DNA of 64,000 bases, taken from Pseudolabrys sp. GTDB lineage: Bacteria; Pseudomonadota; Alphaproteobacteria; Rhizobiales; Xanthobacteraceae. Both the position numbers and the translations under genes were made by a program. The stretch spans positions 434,001-498,000 of the forward strand of contig JAFIGS010000011.1 of the NCBI GenBank assembly GCA_017849615.1. The letters run 5' to 3'. Every line of letters begins with the position of its first letter. The stretch's first letter is position 1. This document shows, in pieces, positions 16,430 to 25,543 of this stretch. The notes under the pieces are model-generated. The model was not told the origin of the DNA. It did not search any database and saw only the letters and a program-made list of their open reading frames with translations.

Positions 16430-17755
16430 CTACGAACCGATGGCGGCGTCGACTGCCTCGCCCAATCTTTCGACGATTTGATCGATCGTATCATTGTTGC
16501 TGATGAATGGCGGGGCCATCAGGACGTGATCGCCGCTCTTGCCGTCCTTGGTTCCACCCATCGGGTAAACCATGAGGCCGCGCTCCATGGCTTCCTGTTT
16601 GATGCGCGCGTGCAATTTGCGCGCCGGATCGAAAGGTTCCTTGGTGCCGCGATCGGCGACGATCTCGATGCCTTGAAACAATCCACGCCCGCGCACATCC
16701 CCGACGAAAGGATGATTGCCGAAGCGCTCCTGCAACCGGCGCGACAGCCGCGCGCCCTGGGTCTTGACGTTGGCGAGAAGATTGTCGCGGCGGATGACGC
16801 GCTGCACCGCGAGCGCCGCGGCGCAGGCCAGCGGATGGCCGGTGTAAGTGTGGCTGTGCTGAAACGCGCCCGAGCCCCTGGCGATGATATCGAAGATCCT
16901 GCTGCTCAGCATCAGCGCGCCGATCGGCATGAAGCCGCCGCCGAGACCCTTGGCGATGGCCATCAGGTCCGGCGCGACGCCGTCCTGTTCGCAGGCGTGC
17001 AAGGTGCCGGTGCGGCCCATGCCGCACATGACTTCGTCGAGGATCAGCAGCACGCCGTATTTATCGCAGATCTGGCGCACGCGCCTGAAATAGCCGGGCA
17101 CGGGGGGCACCGCGCCGAGCGTGGCGCCGACCACGGTCTCGGCGATGAAGGCGAGCACATTGTCGCCGCCGAGTTCGTTGATCTTGTCTTCCAGCTCCTG
17201 CGCCAGCCTTTCGCCATAGGCTTCCGGCGTTTCCGTCGCGAGGCGGTCGCGATACTCGTAAACCGGCGAGACATGGCGCGTCTCGATCAGCAGCGGCGAG
17301 AAATCGCGCTTGGCGGAGGGGCGGCCGCCGATCGCCAGCGCGCCGAAGGTGATGCCGTGATAGCTCTGGCGCCGCGCGATCAGATGGCGGCGCTGCGGCT
17401 GGCCGCTTTCAACCGCGCTCTGCCGCGCCAGCTTGATCGCCGCTTCGATGGCTTCCGAGCCGCCGCTGACGAAGAAAGTGTGGTCGAGACCCGCGGGTGC
17501 GTTGGCGGCGAGTTCGTCCGCCAGTTCCTCGAGCACCGGCGTGGTGAAGAAGCTGGTGTGCGCGAACTCGATCTTGTCGAGCTGCGCCTTCATGGCGTCG
17601 ATGACGTCGCGATGGCCATGGCCGAGGCAGGACACCGCGGCGCCGCCGGAAGCGTCGATATATTGCTTGCCGGTGGAATCGGTGATGTGAACGCCTTCGC
17701 CGCGCACGGCGACCGGATAGTCCTTGCCAATCTGGCGATGCAATACGTGAGTCAT
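16430..17755 (-). CDS. Class III PLP-dependent aminotransferase
   Basis: 441 residues from ATG 17755, which overlaps the lysR stop by one base (TAATG). Conserved marks are FFVSGGSEAIEAAIKLARQ, the LILDEVMCGMGRTG cofactor-aspartate strand and MAIAKGLGGGFMPIGA with the Schiff-base lysine. It resembles omega-amino-acid or acetylornithine-type aminotransferases acting on an amine group away from the alpha carbon. Being coupled to a LysR gene and next to a TAXI importer suggests use of an imported amino compound. Confidence 0.9.
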   Translation of the reverse strand: MTHVLHRQIGKDYPVAVRGEGVHITDSTGKQYIDASGGAAVSCLGHGHRDVIDAMKAQLDKIEFAHTSFFTTPVLEELADELAANAPAGLDHTFFVSGGSEAIEAAIKLARQSAVESGQPQRRHLIARRQSYHGITFGALAIGGRPSAKRDFSPLLIETRHVSPVYEYRDRLATETPEAYGERLAQELEDKINELGGDNVLAFIAETVVGATLGAVPPVPGYFRRVRQICDKYGVLLILDEVMCGMGRTGTLHACEQDGVAPDLMAIAKGLGGGFMPIGALMLSSRIFDIIARGSGAFQHSHTYTGHPLACAAALAVQRVIRRDNLLANVKTQGARLSRRLQERFGNHPFVGDVRGRGLFQGIEIVADRGTKEPFDPARKLHARIKQEAMERGLMVYPMGGTKDGKSGDHVLMAPPFISNNDTIDQIVERLGEAVDAAIGS

Positions 17756-18702
17756 TAACGGCTTCCTGAAGCGAGTGCGGCGTTTTTGTCGGCGAAGAGG
17801 GCGATGGGCGAGCGGCGCAGATGCGCCATCAGCCGCTGGACGGCGGGGCCGGCGCGCGCGCGATCGCAGAACGCATAGATGGTGAAGGGCGCCGACCAGC
17901 GATTGTCGCCGGCGGCCTTGATTCTGCCCTCGGCGACGGCCTCGGTGGCGGCCGATTCCGGCAGCCAGCCGATGCCATGGCCGGCGACGATCATGTTGTG
18001 CAAGGCGCTGGCGAGATCGGATTCGAAGGCCTTGAAGGAATGCACCGGCGCGGGCGCCGACTGCATGATGAGATCGGCCATGCGGCCCATAAAGGTGCTG
18101 GTCGAATAGTTCAGCAGCGGGAACGGCGCCTTCGCCGTGCCGGGCAGTTTGTAGGCGGGCTGGCCGTTCTTCACCGCGACGTAAGGCCGGAACCATTCGC
18201 TGGCGATGGCGACGCGCTCGTAATGATCGGGATCGAGGAAGATCGGCTGCTGCGCGTGATGGAAGACGAGCAGCACGTCGGCGAGGCCCGCAACATGCGC
18301 CGTCACCGCGTCATGCACATTGCTGGCGAGCAGCCGGCAGCCCGACGCGCCGGTGACCGGCTGCCATTCGCTCCACCATGCCGGAAAGCGCGAGATCGCC
18401 AGCGAGTGCGGCAGCGCGAAGGTGACGACCTCCTGGCCGACTTCCGGATCGTCGTTGATGCCGGAGCGCGCATCGACCATCTGCTGGATGATGTCGGCGG
18501 CGGTGCGGCGGAAGCGCTCGCCCGCGGGCGTCAGCTTGGTCGGATAGCAGGAGCGGTCGATCAGTTCGACGCCGAGCCAGGACTCCAGTTGCTGGATGCG
18601 GCGGCTGAAGGCCGGCTGCGAGGAGTGACGCGTCGCCGCGGCTTCGGTGAAGTTGCTCACCTCCGCCAGACTCAAGAAGTCCTGCAGCCAACGAAAATCC
18701 AT
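17755..18702 (-). CDS. LysR-family transcriptional regulator
   Basis: 315 residues from ATG 18702 (MDFRWLQDFLSLAEVSNFTE), the classical LysR start. The helix-turn-helix covers about 15-60 (AAATRHSSQPAFSRRIQQLE) and the effector domain the rest. It is divergent from the dadA-like gene and translationally coupled to the aminotransferase downstream. The perfect inverted repeat at 18749-18769 in the divergent gap is the obvious binding site. Confidence 0.93.
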   Translation of the reverse strand: MDFRWLQDFLSLAEVSNFTEAAATRHSSQPAFSRRIQQLESWLGVELIDRSCYPTKLTPAGERFRRTAADIIQQMVDARSGINDDPEVGQEVVTFALPHSLAISRFPAWWSEWQPVTGASGCRLLASNVHDAVTAHVAGLADVLLVFHHAQQPIFLDPDHYERVAIASEWFRPYVAVKNGQPAYKLPGTAKAPFPLLNYSTSTFMGRMADLIMQSAPAPVHSFKAFESDLASALHNMIVAGHGIGWLPESAATEAVAEGRIKAAGDNRWSAPFTIYAFCDRARAGPAVQRLMAHLRRSPIALFADKNAALASGSR

Positions 18703-18748
18703 ACGCACCCCTGACGCCCGCCGACGATAATCGGCCTTGGCCCAACTA

Positions 18749-18769
18749 ATCATGCAAATTTTGCATGAT
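18749..18769. promoter_or_regulatory. Palindromic operator between lysR and the dadA-like gene
   Basis: ATCATGCAAA-T-TTTGCATGAT: ten-base arms in perfect symmetry around one base. It holds the T-N11-A core expected of LysR-type sites and lies 47 bases from the lysR start and 56 from the divergent gene. Confidence 0.8.
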
Positions 18770-18824
18770 GGCAAGGGCCCGCGGGGCGTAGGGTTGCGCC
18801 GCAACAGAAAGTACGGCGGAACCG

Positions 18825-20051
18825 ATGAAAATTGGCGTTCTGGGCGCGGGGGTGGTCGGCCTGACCACGGCCTGGCGGCTCTCCGAGGCAGGGCACGACG
18901 TGGTGCTGATCGACCGGGCGGCGGGCCCGGCGGCCGGCGCCAGCGGCGCCAATGGCGCGCAGCTTTCCTACCGCTACGTCGCGCCGATGGCGTCGCCGAA
19001 GATGCTGTTCCAACTGCCGGGCCTGCTGCTGCCGGGCGAGAACGCCATCAAGGTCTCGTTCACTCCCGAACTGGTCGGCTGGGGCCTGCGTTTTCTCACG
19101 GCCTGCACCGGCGCACAGGTGGCGCGCACCACCGCCGCGCAACTGGCGCTGGCCGAACTGAGCCGGCTGGAGCTGGAGCATCTGCTCGGCAAGGTGCCGC
19201 TCGACTTCGGCCTGCGCACCGCCGGCAAGCTGGTGATCTTCCGCAAGGCTGCCGACTTCGCCGCGGCGACGCCGGGCGAGGACGAGGCGGCCGAACTGCT
19301 CGGGCCGGACGAATGCCGCGCGCTGGAGCCGGGCCTGACGCTGAAGACCAGCGAGTTTTACGGTGGCCTCTACACGCCGTCGGAGCAGGTCGGCGACTGC
19401 ACCGCGTTTTGTGAGCAGCTCTTCGTCAAACTGAAAGAGAGTAACCGCGTCGAGGTGCGGATGAACACCGCGATCGGCCGGCCGGTGGTCAGGAACGGCC
19501 GCATGACCGGCATTGAGACCGACCATGGCCCCGTGGAGGCCGATCTGTTCGTGCTGTCACTCGGCTCCGGCGCGCGTGCTTTCGCCAAGTCCTGCGGCTT
19601 CAATTTGCCGATCTATCCGGTGAAGGGGCATTCCATCACCGTCGCGGATGACGTCGCGTCGCCGCTCAAGCACAGCGTCACCGATTACAGCCGCAAGATC
19701 GTCTATGCGCCGCTGCCGGGCGCGACACGCATTGCCGGCTTCGCCGACTTTCAGGGCTACGACACGACGCCGGTGCCATCGCGCATCGCGCAATTGAAGG
19801 AAGCGGCGGCGGATACGTTCGATATTGCCGCGCAGGGCGAGGTCGAACCGTGGGCCGGACTGCGGCCGATGACGCCGGACAGCAAGCCCGTGATCGGGCC
19901 GTCGCCGCTCGATGGACTTTTTCTCAACACCGGGCAGGGCATGCTCGGCTGGACGCTCGCCTGCGGCAGCGCACGGCTGACCGCCGATCTCATCGACGGC
20001 AAGCCGCCGGCGTGTCCGAGTGAGCCGTTCGACGTGCGGCGGTTTCAATGA
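18825..20051 (+). CDS. D-amino-acid dehydrogenase-like FAD oxidoreductase
   Basis: 408 residues. N-terminal dinucleotide fold MKIGVLGAGVVGLTTAWRLS ending in an acidic residue (VVLID), DAO-family body, and the C-terminal FAD contact GQGMLGWTLACGSARLTADL. It matches DadA-type quinone-linked D-amino-acid dehydrogenases in length and these motifs. Divergent from LysR with a shared operator, so it is probably induced with the aminotransferase. The substrate may be a D-amino acid or a small secondary amine such as proline or sarcosine. Confidence 0.85.
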   Translation: MKIGVLGAGVVGLTTAWRLSEAGHDVVLIDRAAGPAAGASGANGAQLSYRYVAPMASPKMLFQLPGLLLPGENAIKVSFTPELVGWGLRFLTACTGAQVARTTAAQLALAELSRLELEHLLGKVPLDFGLRTAGKLVIFRKAADFAAATPGEDEAAELLGPDECRALEPGLTLKTSEFYGGLYTPSEQVGDCTAFCEQLFVKLKESNRVEVRMNTAIGRPVVRNGRMTGIETDHGPVEADLFVLSLGSGARAFAKSCGFNLPIYPVKGHSITVADDVASPLKHSVTDYSRKIVYAPLPGATRIAGFADFQGYDTTPVPSRIAQLKEAAADTFDIAAQGEVEPWAGLRPMTPDSKPVIGPSPLDGLFLNTGQGMLGWTLACGSARLTADLIDGKPPACPSEPFDVRRFQ

Positions 20052-20055
20052 TGCT

Positions 20056-20135
20056 GTCATTCCGGGGCGCGGCCGAAAGGCCATAGTGCGTCGAAGACGC
20101 GCGTTAACGCTTTTATGGTGGCGCCCCGGAATGAC
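20056..20135. repeat. 80-bp palindromic repeat (family B) between convergent genes
   Basis: Fifteen-base perfect outer arms GTCATTCCGGGGCGC / GCGCCCCGGAATGAC enclose smaller hairpins (GGCCgaaaGGCC and GCGTCgaaGACGC). It sits 4 bases from one stop codon and 5 from the facing one, so it may end transcription in both directions. Confidence 0.85.
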
Positions 20136-20140
20136 GAGGT

Positions 20141-21958
20141 TCACTCCCCCGCCAGTTCCTCGCGCATCATTTCCAACTCGATCCACTGGTCTTCAGCGGT
20201 GGCGAGCTTGCGCTGGGTTTCGCCAAGATCCTTGGTGATCTTGTCGAAGGCGTCGCGGTCGCGAACATAGAGCTGCGGATCGTTGAGCTTGTCCTGCAAT
20301 TCGCTGGTCTTGGCCTGCAGCGTTTCGATGGTCTTCGGCAGAGTCTCAAGCGCGTGCTTGTGCTTGAAGCTCATTTTCGGCCTCGACGCCGATTTGTCGG
20401 CGGCCGGCCTTGCCGCCTTCACCGCTTCGGATTTCGGCTCGTCCTTCGGCGCGTTGCGCGCGAGGTCCTCGCCGCGCTGCTTGAGCATGTCGGAATAGCC
20501 GCCGGCATACTCGGTCCAGCGGCCGTCGCCTTCCGGCACGATCACGCCCGAGACGAGGCGATCGAGGAAATCGCGGTCGTGGCTGATCAGCAGCACGGTG
20601 CCGGGATAATCGCTGATCGTTTCTTCCAGAACGTCGAGCGTTTCCATGTCGAGATCGTTGGTCGGCTCGTCGAGCACCAGAACGTTCGAGGGTTGCGCCA
20701 GCGCCTGCGCCAGCATCAGGCGGCCGCGTTCGCCGCCCGACAGCTTGTCGAGCGGCGTGCGTGCCTGCTCCGGCGAGAACAGGAAGTCTTTCATGTAGCC
20801 GATAACGTGCTTCGGCGTGCCGTTGACCATCACGGTCTCGCCGGCGCCGCCGGTTAATGCCTCGGCGACGGTGGTGTCCGGGTTGAGGCTGTCGCGATGC
20901 TGGTTGAGCGTGGCGATGGCGAGATTGGCGCCGAGCTTGACGGTGCCGGAATCCGGCGCGTCGGCGCCGGTCAGCAGATTGATCAAGGTCGTCTTGCCGG
21001 TGCCGTTCGGCCCGACAATGCCGATGCGGTCGCCACGCGCCACGCGCAACGAGAAATCCGTCACGATGGGCCGCTCGCCATAATTCTTCGAGATGTTCTT
21101 GGCCTCGATGACGAGGGCGCCGGACTGCTGCGCGCTGCCAGCCGTGATGGCCGCGGCGCCGGCAGTGCCGCGATAGCTGCGGCGTTGTTCGCGCAAGGCG
21201 GCCAGTTCGCCGACGCGGCGCATGTTGCGCTTGCGCCGCGCGGTGACGCCGTAGCGCATCCAGTGTTCTTCGGCGGCGATCTTGCGATCGAGCTTGTGCT
21301 GGTTGCGCTCTTCTTCGGCCAGCACCTGATCGCGCCATTCCTCGAAGAAGGCAAAGCCCTTGTCGAGCCGGCGGGTAAAGCCGCGGTCGAGCCACACCGT
21401 GGTGCGCGTGAGGTTCGACAAGAAGCGCCGGTCATGGCTGATGACGACCAGCGCGGTGCGGCGCGCGGCCAGATCGCGCTCCAGCCACTCGATGGTCGGC
21501 AGATCGAGATGGTTGGTCGGCTCGTCGAGCATCAGGATGTCGGGATCGGACGCCAGCGCGTAAGCGAGCGACACGCGCCGCGCCTCGCCGCCGGACAGAT
21601 GCGATGGGTCCTCCTGGCCGGTGAGGCCAAGCTCTTCGAGCAGATGCCGCGCGATATAGGCGTCGTCCGTGGGCTTCAGCCCGCTTTCGACATAAGACAA
21701 CGCGGTGGTATGGCCGCCGAAATCCGGCTCCTGCGACAGGTAGCGCACCAGAGCGCCCGGCTGCACGAACACTGTGCCGCCGTCCGGCTCGACCAGCCCG
21801 GCGGCGATTTTGAGCAAGGTCGATTTGCCCGAGCCATTGCGGCCGACCAGCGACACGCGCTCGCCGGTCGAGACCGACAGGTCGGCGCCGCCGAGGAGCG
21901 GTGTGCCGCCGAAGGTGAGCTTGATGCCGGTGAGTTGCAGAAGGGGAGGAGGCGCCAT
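20141..21958 (-). CDS. ABC-F family ATPase (Uup-like), no membrane domain
   Basis: 605 residues with two ABC domains: Walker A GRNGSGKST (about 38) and GPNGTGKTT (about 330); signatures LSGGEARRV and LSGGERGRL; both followed by LDEPTNHLDL and LDEPTNDLDM. The linker between domains is the charged ABC-F helix pair, and the C-terminus is a Lys/Gln-rich coiled coil, as in Uup. ABC-F proteins act on ribosomes or DNA branches. The single gene stands alone between a palindromic repeat and a TusA-like gene. Confidence 0.9.
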   Translation of the reverse strand: MAPPPLLQLTGIKLTFGGTPLLGGADLSVSTGERVSLVGRNGSGKSTLLKIAAGLVEPDGGTVFVQPGALVRYLSQEPDFGGHTTALSYVESGLKPTDDAYIARHLLEELGLTGQEDPSHLSGGEARRVSLAYALASDPDILMLDEPTNHLDLPTIEWLERDLAARRTALVVISHDRRFLSNLTRTTVWLDRGFTRRLDKGFAFFEEWRDQVLAEEERNQHKLDRKIAAEEHWMRYGVTARRKRNMRRVGELAALREQRRSYRGTAGAAAITAGSAQQSGALVIEAKNISKNYGERPIVTDFSLRVARGDRIGIVGPNGTGKTTLINLLTGADAPDSGTVKLGANLAIATLNQHRDSLNPDTTVAEALTGGAGETVMVNGTPKHVIGYMKDFLFSPEQARTPLDKLSGGERGRLMLAQALAQPSNVLVLDEPTNDLDMETLDVLEETISDYPGTVLLISHDRDFLDRLVSGVIVPEGDGRWTEYAGGYSDMLKQRGEDLARNAPKDEPKSEAVKAARPAADKSASRPKMSFKHKHALETLPKTIETLQAKTSELQDKLNDPQLYVRDRDAFDKITKDLGETQRKLATAEDQWIELEMMREELAGE

Positions 21959-22058
21959 GGCCTCTCGCTACAGGGCGGGCGCGCGCAGGTCAAAGTATCC
22001 CTGAGAAGCGTCCAGAGCCGAATATTCTATTGATATCCCAGCGGCTTGCCGCCCACGT

Positions 22059-22295
22059 TCAGGTCTTGCGGATCCGGAAGGTCAGCAGGTCACGCCCCTG
22101 TTCCTTGCCGGTTTCCCGGGCCTCCAGCGTATCGCCGGTCTGGCGCAACAGATTGGGGATGTCGATGGCGGCCATCGGATCGGTGCATTCGGCGATCACG
22201 ACATCGCCGGACTGCAGGGTCGTCAGCATCTTCTTCACACGCAGCGTCGGCAGCGGGCATTTGAGACCGCGCAGGTTCATGATCTTTTCAGCCAA
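22059..22295 (-). CDS. TusA/SirA-family sulfur carrier protein
   Basis: 78 residues with the family CPxP motif LRGLKCPLPTLRVKK (catalytic Cys about 13) and the IPNLLRQTGDTL helix. Such proteins carry persulfide sulfur for tRNA thiolation or for molybdenum-cofactor enzymes. It is divergent, 74 bases from a MoeA-like gene in a cofactor block that also holds FdhD, so passing sulfur to FdhD is an attractive guess. Confidence 0.9.
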   Translation of the reverse strand: MAEKIMNLRGLKCPLPTLRVKKMLTTLQSGDVVIAECTDPMAAIDIPNLLRQTGDTLEARETGKEQGRDLLTFRIRKT

Positions 22296-22369
22296 GGTTC
22301 GGCTCCTGTTGCCGCCGCCGCTGCGCTAGAGTGCCGTTCTCAATCGCACAAGGGAACGATCAGGGGAAT

Positions 22370-23494
22370 ATGGCCGCAGCTTCCGAGACCCTCCAGACGA
22401 TTTCGAAGCTGACGCCATTGTCCGAAGTCACGGCCATGGTCGATCTCCGCGTCAAGCCGGTGACGCCGCGCACGCTGGACGTTGCCGCCGCGGCCGGCCG
22501 CGCGCTCGCGGTCGACGCCATGGGCCCGGCGCGGCCGTCGTCTTCACTGGCGCTCGTCGATGGCTGGGCGCTCTCGGCCGATGCCACGCTTGGCGCCGGG
22601 CCCTATGCGCCGATCCCCTTGATCCATCCGCCGCAGCGGATCGAAGCCGGCCAGGTGCTGCCGCCGGATGCCGACGGTGTCGCGCCGTTCGACGTGGTCG
22701 CGGTGAAGAACGGTTTCGCCGAAGCGCTCGCCACCATCAATCCCGGCGACGGCGTGCTGCCGGCCGGCGGCGACAACGATCCCGCCATTCCGCTGCGCCG
22801 CGCCGGCGAGCGCCTGCGCATGACCGATCTTGCCGCCTTCGCCGCGGTCGGCCTGTCGCGCATCGCCGTGCGCGAGCCGCGCATCCGCGTGCTGCCGCTC
22901 CGCGGCACCACCATCGTCAGCGCCGCGGCGCGGCTGCTGGCCAGCGACATCGAACGTCGCGGAGGCGCCGCAAAGCTCGACGATCCGGCGCGCGATCTCG
23001 GCACAGTGCTCGCTTCCGAAACCGCCGACGCGATTGTCGTCATCGGCGGCACCGGGTCCGGCCGCAACGACAACAGCGTTCACACCATGGCGCGTGACTG
23101 CGAACTCGCAGTGCATGGCATGGCAATCACGCCGGGCGAGACTGCCGCGCTTGGTTTCGCCGGGCCGCGGGTGCTGCTGCTGTTGCCGGGACGGCTCGAT
23201 GCAGCGCTGAGCGTATGGCTTACGGTCGGCCGGCGCATTCAGGACCGGCTGGCCGGCGTGCCGGGCGGCGAACGCCAGCCGTATAAAATTCTCACTTTGT
23301 CGCGCAAGGTGTCGTCCACCGTAGGCCTTGCCGAGGTCGTGCCGGTGCGCCGCGTGCAGGATACGGTCGAGCCGCTGGCGTCCAGGTATCTGCCGCTGTC
23401 GGCGCTGACACGATCGGATGGCTGGATCATGGTGCCGGCGGAAAGCGAAGGCTACGCGGAGGGCACCACGGTGCAGGTGAGGCCGTGGCCATGA
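22370..23494 (+). CDS. Degenerate MoeA-like molybdopterin-binding protein
   Basis: 374 residues from ATG 22370 (AGGGGA 3-4 bases ahead; an earlier ATG at 22331 has no such site). MoeA-like layout, but the usual PPFDNSAVDGYA motif is replaced by RPSSSLALVDGWAL. The molybdopterin-binding domain has VVIGGTGSGRNDNSV where MoeA has the TSGGxSxGxxD loop. It overlaps the next gene by ATGA. It probably works as a partner of the MoeA-PBP protein; insertion activity is doubtful with these changes. Confidence 0.82.
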   Translation: MAAASETLQTISKLTPLSEVTAMVDLRVKPVTPRTLDVAAAAGRALAVDAMGPARPSSSLALVDGWALSADATLGAGPYAPIPLIHPPQRIEAGQVLPPDADGVAPFDVVAVKNGFAEALATINPGDGVLPAGGDNDPAIPLRRAGERLRMTDLAAFAAVGLSRIAVREPRIRVLPLRGTTIVSAAARLLASDIERRGGAAKLDDPARDLGTVLASETADAIVVIGGTGSGRNDNSVHTMARDCELAVHGMAITPGETAALGFAGPRVLLLLPGRLDAALSVWLTVGRRIQDRLAGVPGGERQPYKILTLSRKVSSTVGLAEVVPVRRVQDTVEPLASRYLPLSALTRSDGWIMVPAESEGYAEGTTVQVRPWP

Positions 23495-25476
23495 GCGCGA
23501 CCGGAACCGGCACGGCGGCCGACAATGATCTGATCGCGCGCGTTCGCGCGGCAGCGCGGCAGGAGCAGTTCCTCGAAGTCATTTCCGCCGAGGAAGCGCG
23601 GGCGCGGTTCGAGGCGCATATCGAGCTTAAGCCGCTTGATGCGGAGCGCGTCACGCTGGCGCAAGCGCTGACGCGTGTTCTCGCCCATGATGTCGTCGCC
23701 GCGGTCGATGCGCCGCCGTTCGACCGTGCCAATGTCGATGGCTTTGCGCTGCGCGCCGCCGACACCATTGGCGCCAGCGATATGGCGGCGAAGCTCCTGA
23801 CCCTGAATGCTGAAGTGATCGCCTGCGGCGACAGCCCGGCAATCGAGGTGAAACCCGGCACCGCAACCACCATCGCCACCGGCGGCGTGGTGCCGCGCGG
23901 CGCCGATGCGGTGGTCATGGTCGAGCACACCGAATTGAACGGCGAGGGAGCGCCGCGCATCGAATTGCGCCGCGCGGCCACGCCGGGACAATTCATCTCG
24001 TATGCCGGCTCCGACATTGCCCGCGGCGAAACGTTGCTGCGCAAAGGCGCGCGCATCGGCTCGCGCGAGATCGGCATGCTGGCCGCGAGCGGGCTCGCGC
24101 ATGTCGATGTCGTGCGGCGGCCGCGCGTCGCGGTGATCTCGACCGGCGACGAGTTGGTGCCGCCGGGCGAGCCGCTCAAACCCGCCGGCATCTACGATTC
24201 CAACGGCGCCATCATCGCTGCGGCGGTGGTCGAGGCGGGCGGCGAAGCGGTACCGTTCGGCGCCGTGGCGGATGACCAGACGGCGCTCGACAAGGCCGTG
24301 CGGGAAGCGCTGGCCTCATGCCACATGGTGGTGCTGTCGGCCGGCACATCGAAAGGCGCCGGCGATCTGTCATATGCCGCGGTGGCTGCGCTCGGCGCGC
24401 CCGGCATTCTCGTGCATGGCGTCGCGCTCAAGCCGGGCAAGCCGTTGTGCCTCGGTGTCGCCGGCAAAATTCCATTCGCCGTGTTGCCCGGTTTCCCGAC
24501 CTCGGCGATCTTCACCTTTCATGCCTTCATCGCGCCGGTGATCCGCGCGCTCGCCGGCCTGCCGCCGGAAGCGGCGCAAACCATCGAGGCGCGCGTGCCG
24601 GTGCGCATTGCCTCCGAGCTTGGCCGCAAGGAGTTCGTGCTGGTGTCGCTGGTCGACGGCGAGGACGGGCCGGTGGCGTTCCCGACCGGCAAGGGCTCCG
24701 GCGCGGTCACGAGCTTTTCGCAGGCCGATGGCTTTATCGAGATCGATGCACTGGCGAGTGCGCTCGACGCCGATGCGCGTGCTCAGGTGACGCTGATCGG
24801 CGCCGGCGCCGCCGCGCCCGACGTCACCATCATGGGCAGCCATGATGTCGCGCTCGACGTCGTGGTCGGCGCGCTGGCCGAACGCGGCTTCACGGCGCGC
24901 ACGCTGGCGGTCGGCAGCCTCGGCGGGGTCGCGGCGATCACGCGCGGCCAATGCGACATCGCGCCGGTGCATCTCATCGATCCGCGCAGCGGCGACTATA
25001 ATGTGCACCTCGTCACACCCGAATTGTCGCTGGTGCGCGGTTGGACCCGTATGCAAGGCATCGTCTTCCGAAATGGCGATGGCCGCTTCGAGAGCCGGAG
25101 CGCGGCCGAGGCGATCAAGGTGGCGCTGGCCGGTAGCGGCATCCTGATGGTCAACCGCAATGCCGGCGCCGGCACCCGCGTTCTGATCGACCGGCTGCTC
25201 GGTGGCGCCCGGCCGCCGGGCTACGCCAACCAGCCGAAGTCGCACAACGCCGTCGCCGCCGCGATCGCCCAGGGCCGCGCCGACTGGGGCGTCGCCATCG
25301 AGCCGGTGGCGACAATGTACGGCCTCGGCTTCATTCCGGTGGCGCCGGAACATTATGACTTTCTGGTGCGCGAAAGCCGCAAGGCCCGCCCGGCGCTCCA
25401 GGCCTTTCTCGCCGCGTTGCGGGACGAGGCGACGCGGGCGCGCATCCGCGCCATCGGCATGGAACTGGCAGGCTAG
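23491..25476 (+). CDS. MoeA molybdotransferase fused to a periplasmic-binding-like domain
   Basis: 661 residues. Residues about 1-430 are MoeA: PPFDRANVDGFALRA, TGGVVPRGADAVVMVEHT, ISTGDELVPPG and VLSAGTSKGAGDLSYA. From about 440 (MGSHDVALDVVVGAL) to the end lies a domain like bacterial binding-protein folds (SLGGVAAITRGQCDIAPVHL, NRNAGAGTRVLIDRLL), the PBP-like domain known in some MoeA fusions. It may bind molybdate or tungstate and hand it to the MoeA half. The ATGA overlap with the preceding gene sets the start. Confidence 0.9.
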   Translation: MSATGTGTAADNDLIARVRAAARQEQFLEVISAEEARARFEAHIELKPLDAERVTLAQALTRVLAHDVVAAVDAPPFDRANVDGFALRAADTIGASDMAAKLLTLNAEVIACGDSPAIEVKPGTATTIATGGVVPRGADAVVMVEHTELNGEGAPRIELRRAATPGQFISYAGSDIARGETLLRKGARIGSREIGMLAASGLAHVDVVRRPRVAVISTGDELVPPGEPLKPAGIYDSNGAIIAAAVVEAGGEAVPFGAVADDQTALDKAVREALASCHMVVLSAGTSKGAGDLSYAAVAALGAPGILVHGVALKPGKPLCLGVAGKIPFAVLPGFPTSAIFTFHAFIAPVIRALAGLPPEAAQTIEARVPVRIASELGRKEFVLVSLVDGEDGPVAFPTGKGSGAVTSFSQADGFIEIDALASALDADARAQVTLIGAGAAAPDVTIMGSHDVALDVVVGALAERGFTARTLAVGSLGGVAAITRGQCDIAPVHLIDPRSGDYNVHLVTPELSLVRGWTRMQGIVFRNGDGRFESRSAAEAIKVALAGSGILMVNRNAGAGTRVLIDRLLGGARPPGYANQPKSHNAVAAAIAQGRADWGVAIEPVATMYGLGFIPVAPEHYDFLVRESRKARPALQAFLAALRDEATRARIRAIGMELAG

Positions 25477-25543
25477 GCTCCCGTCACGAATCCGTGCTGC
25501 AGCCCCGCACTATTGACCCTCCGGCGAGCCGCACGGTATTTTT

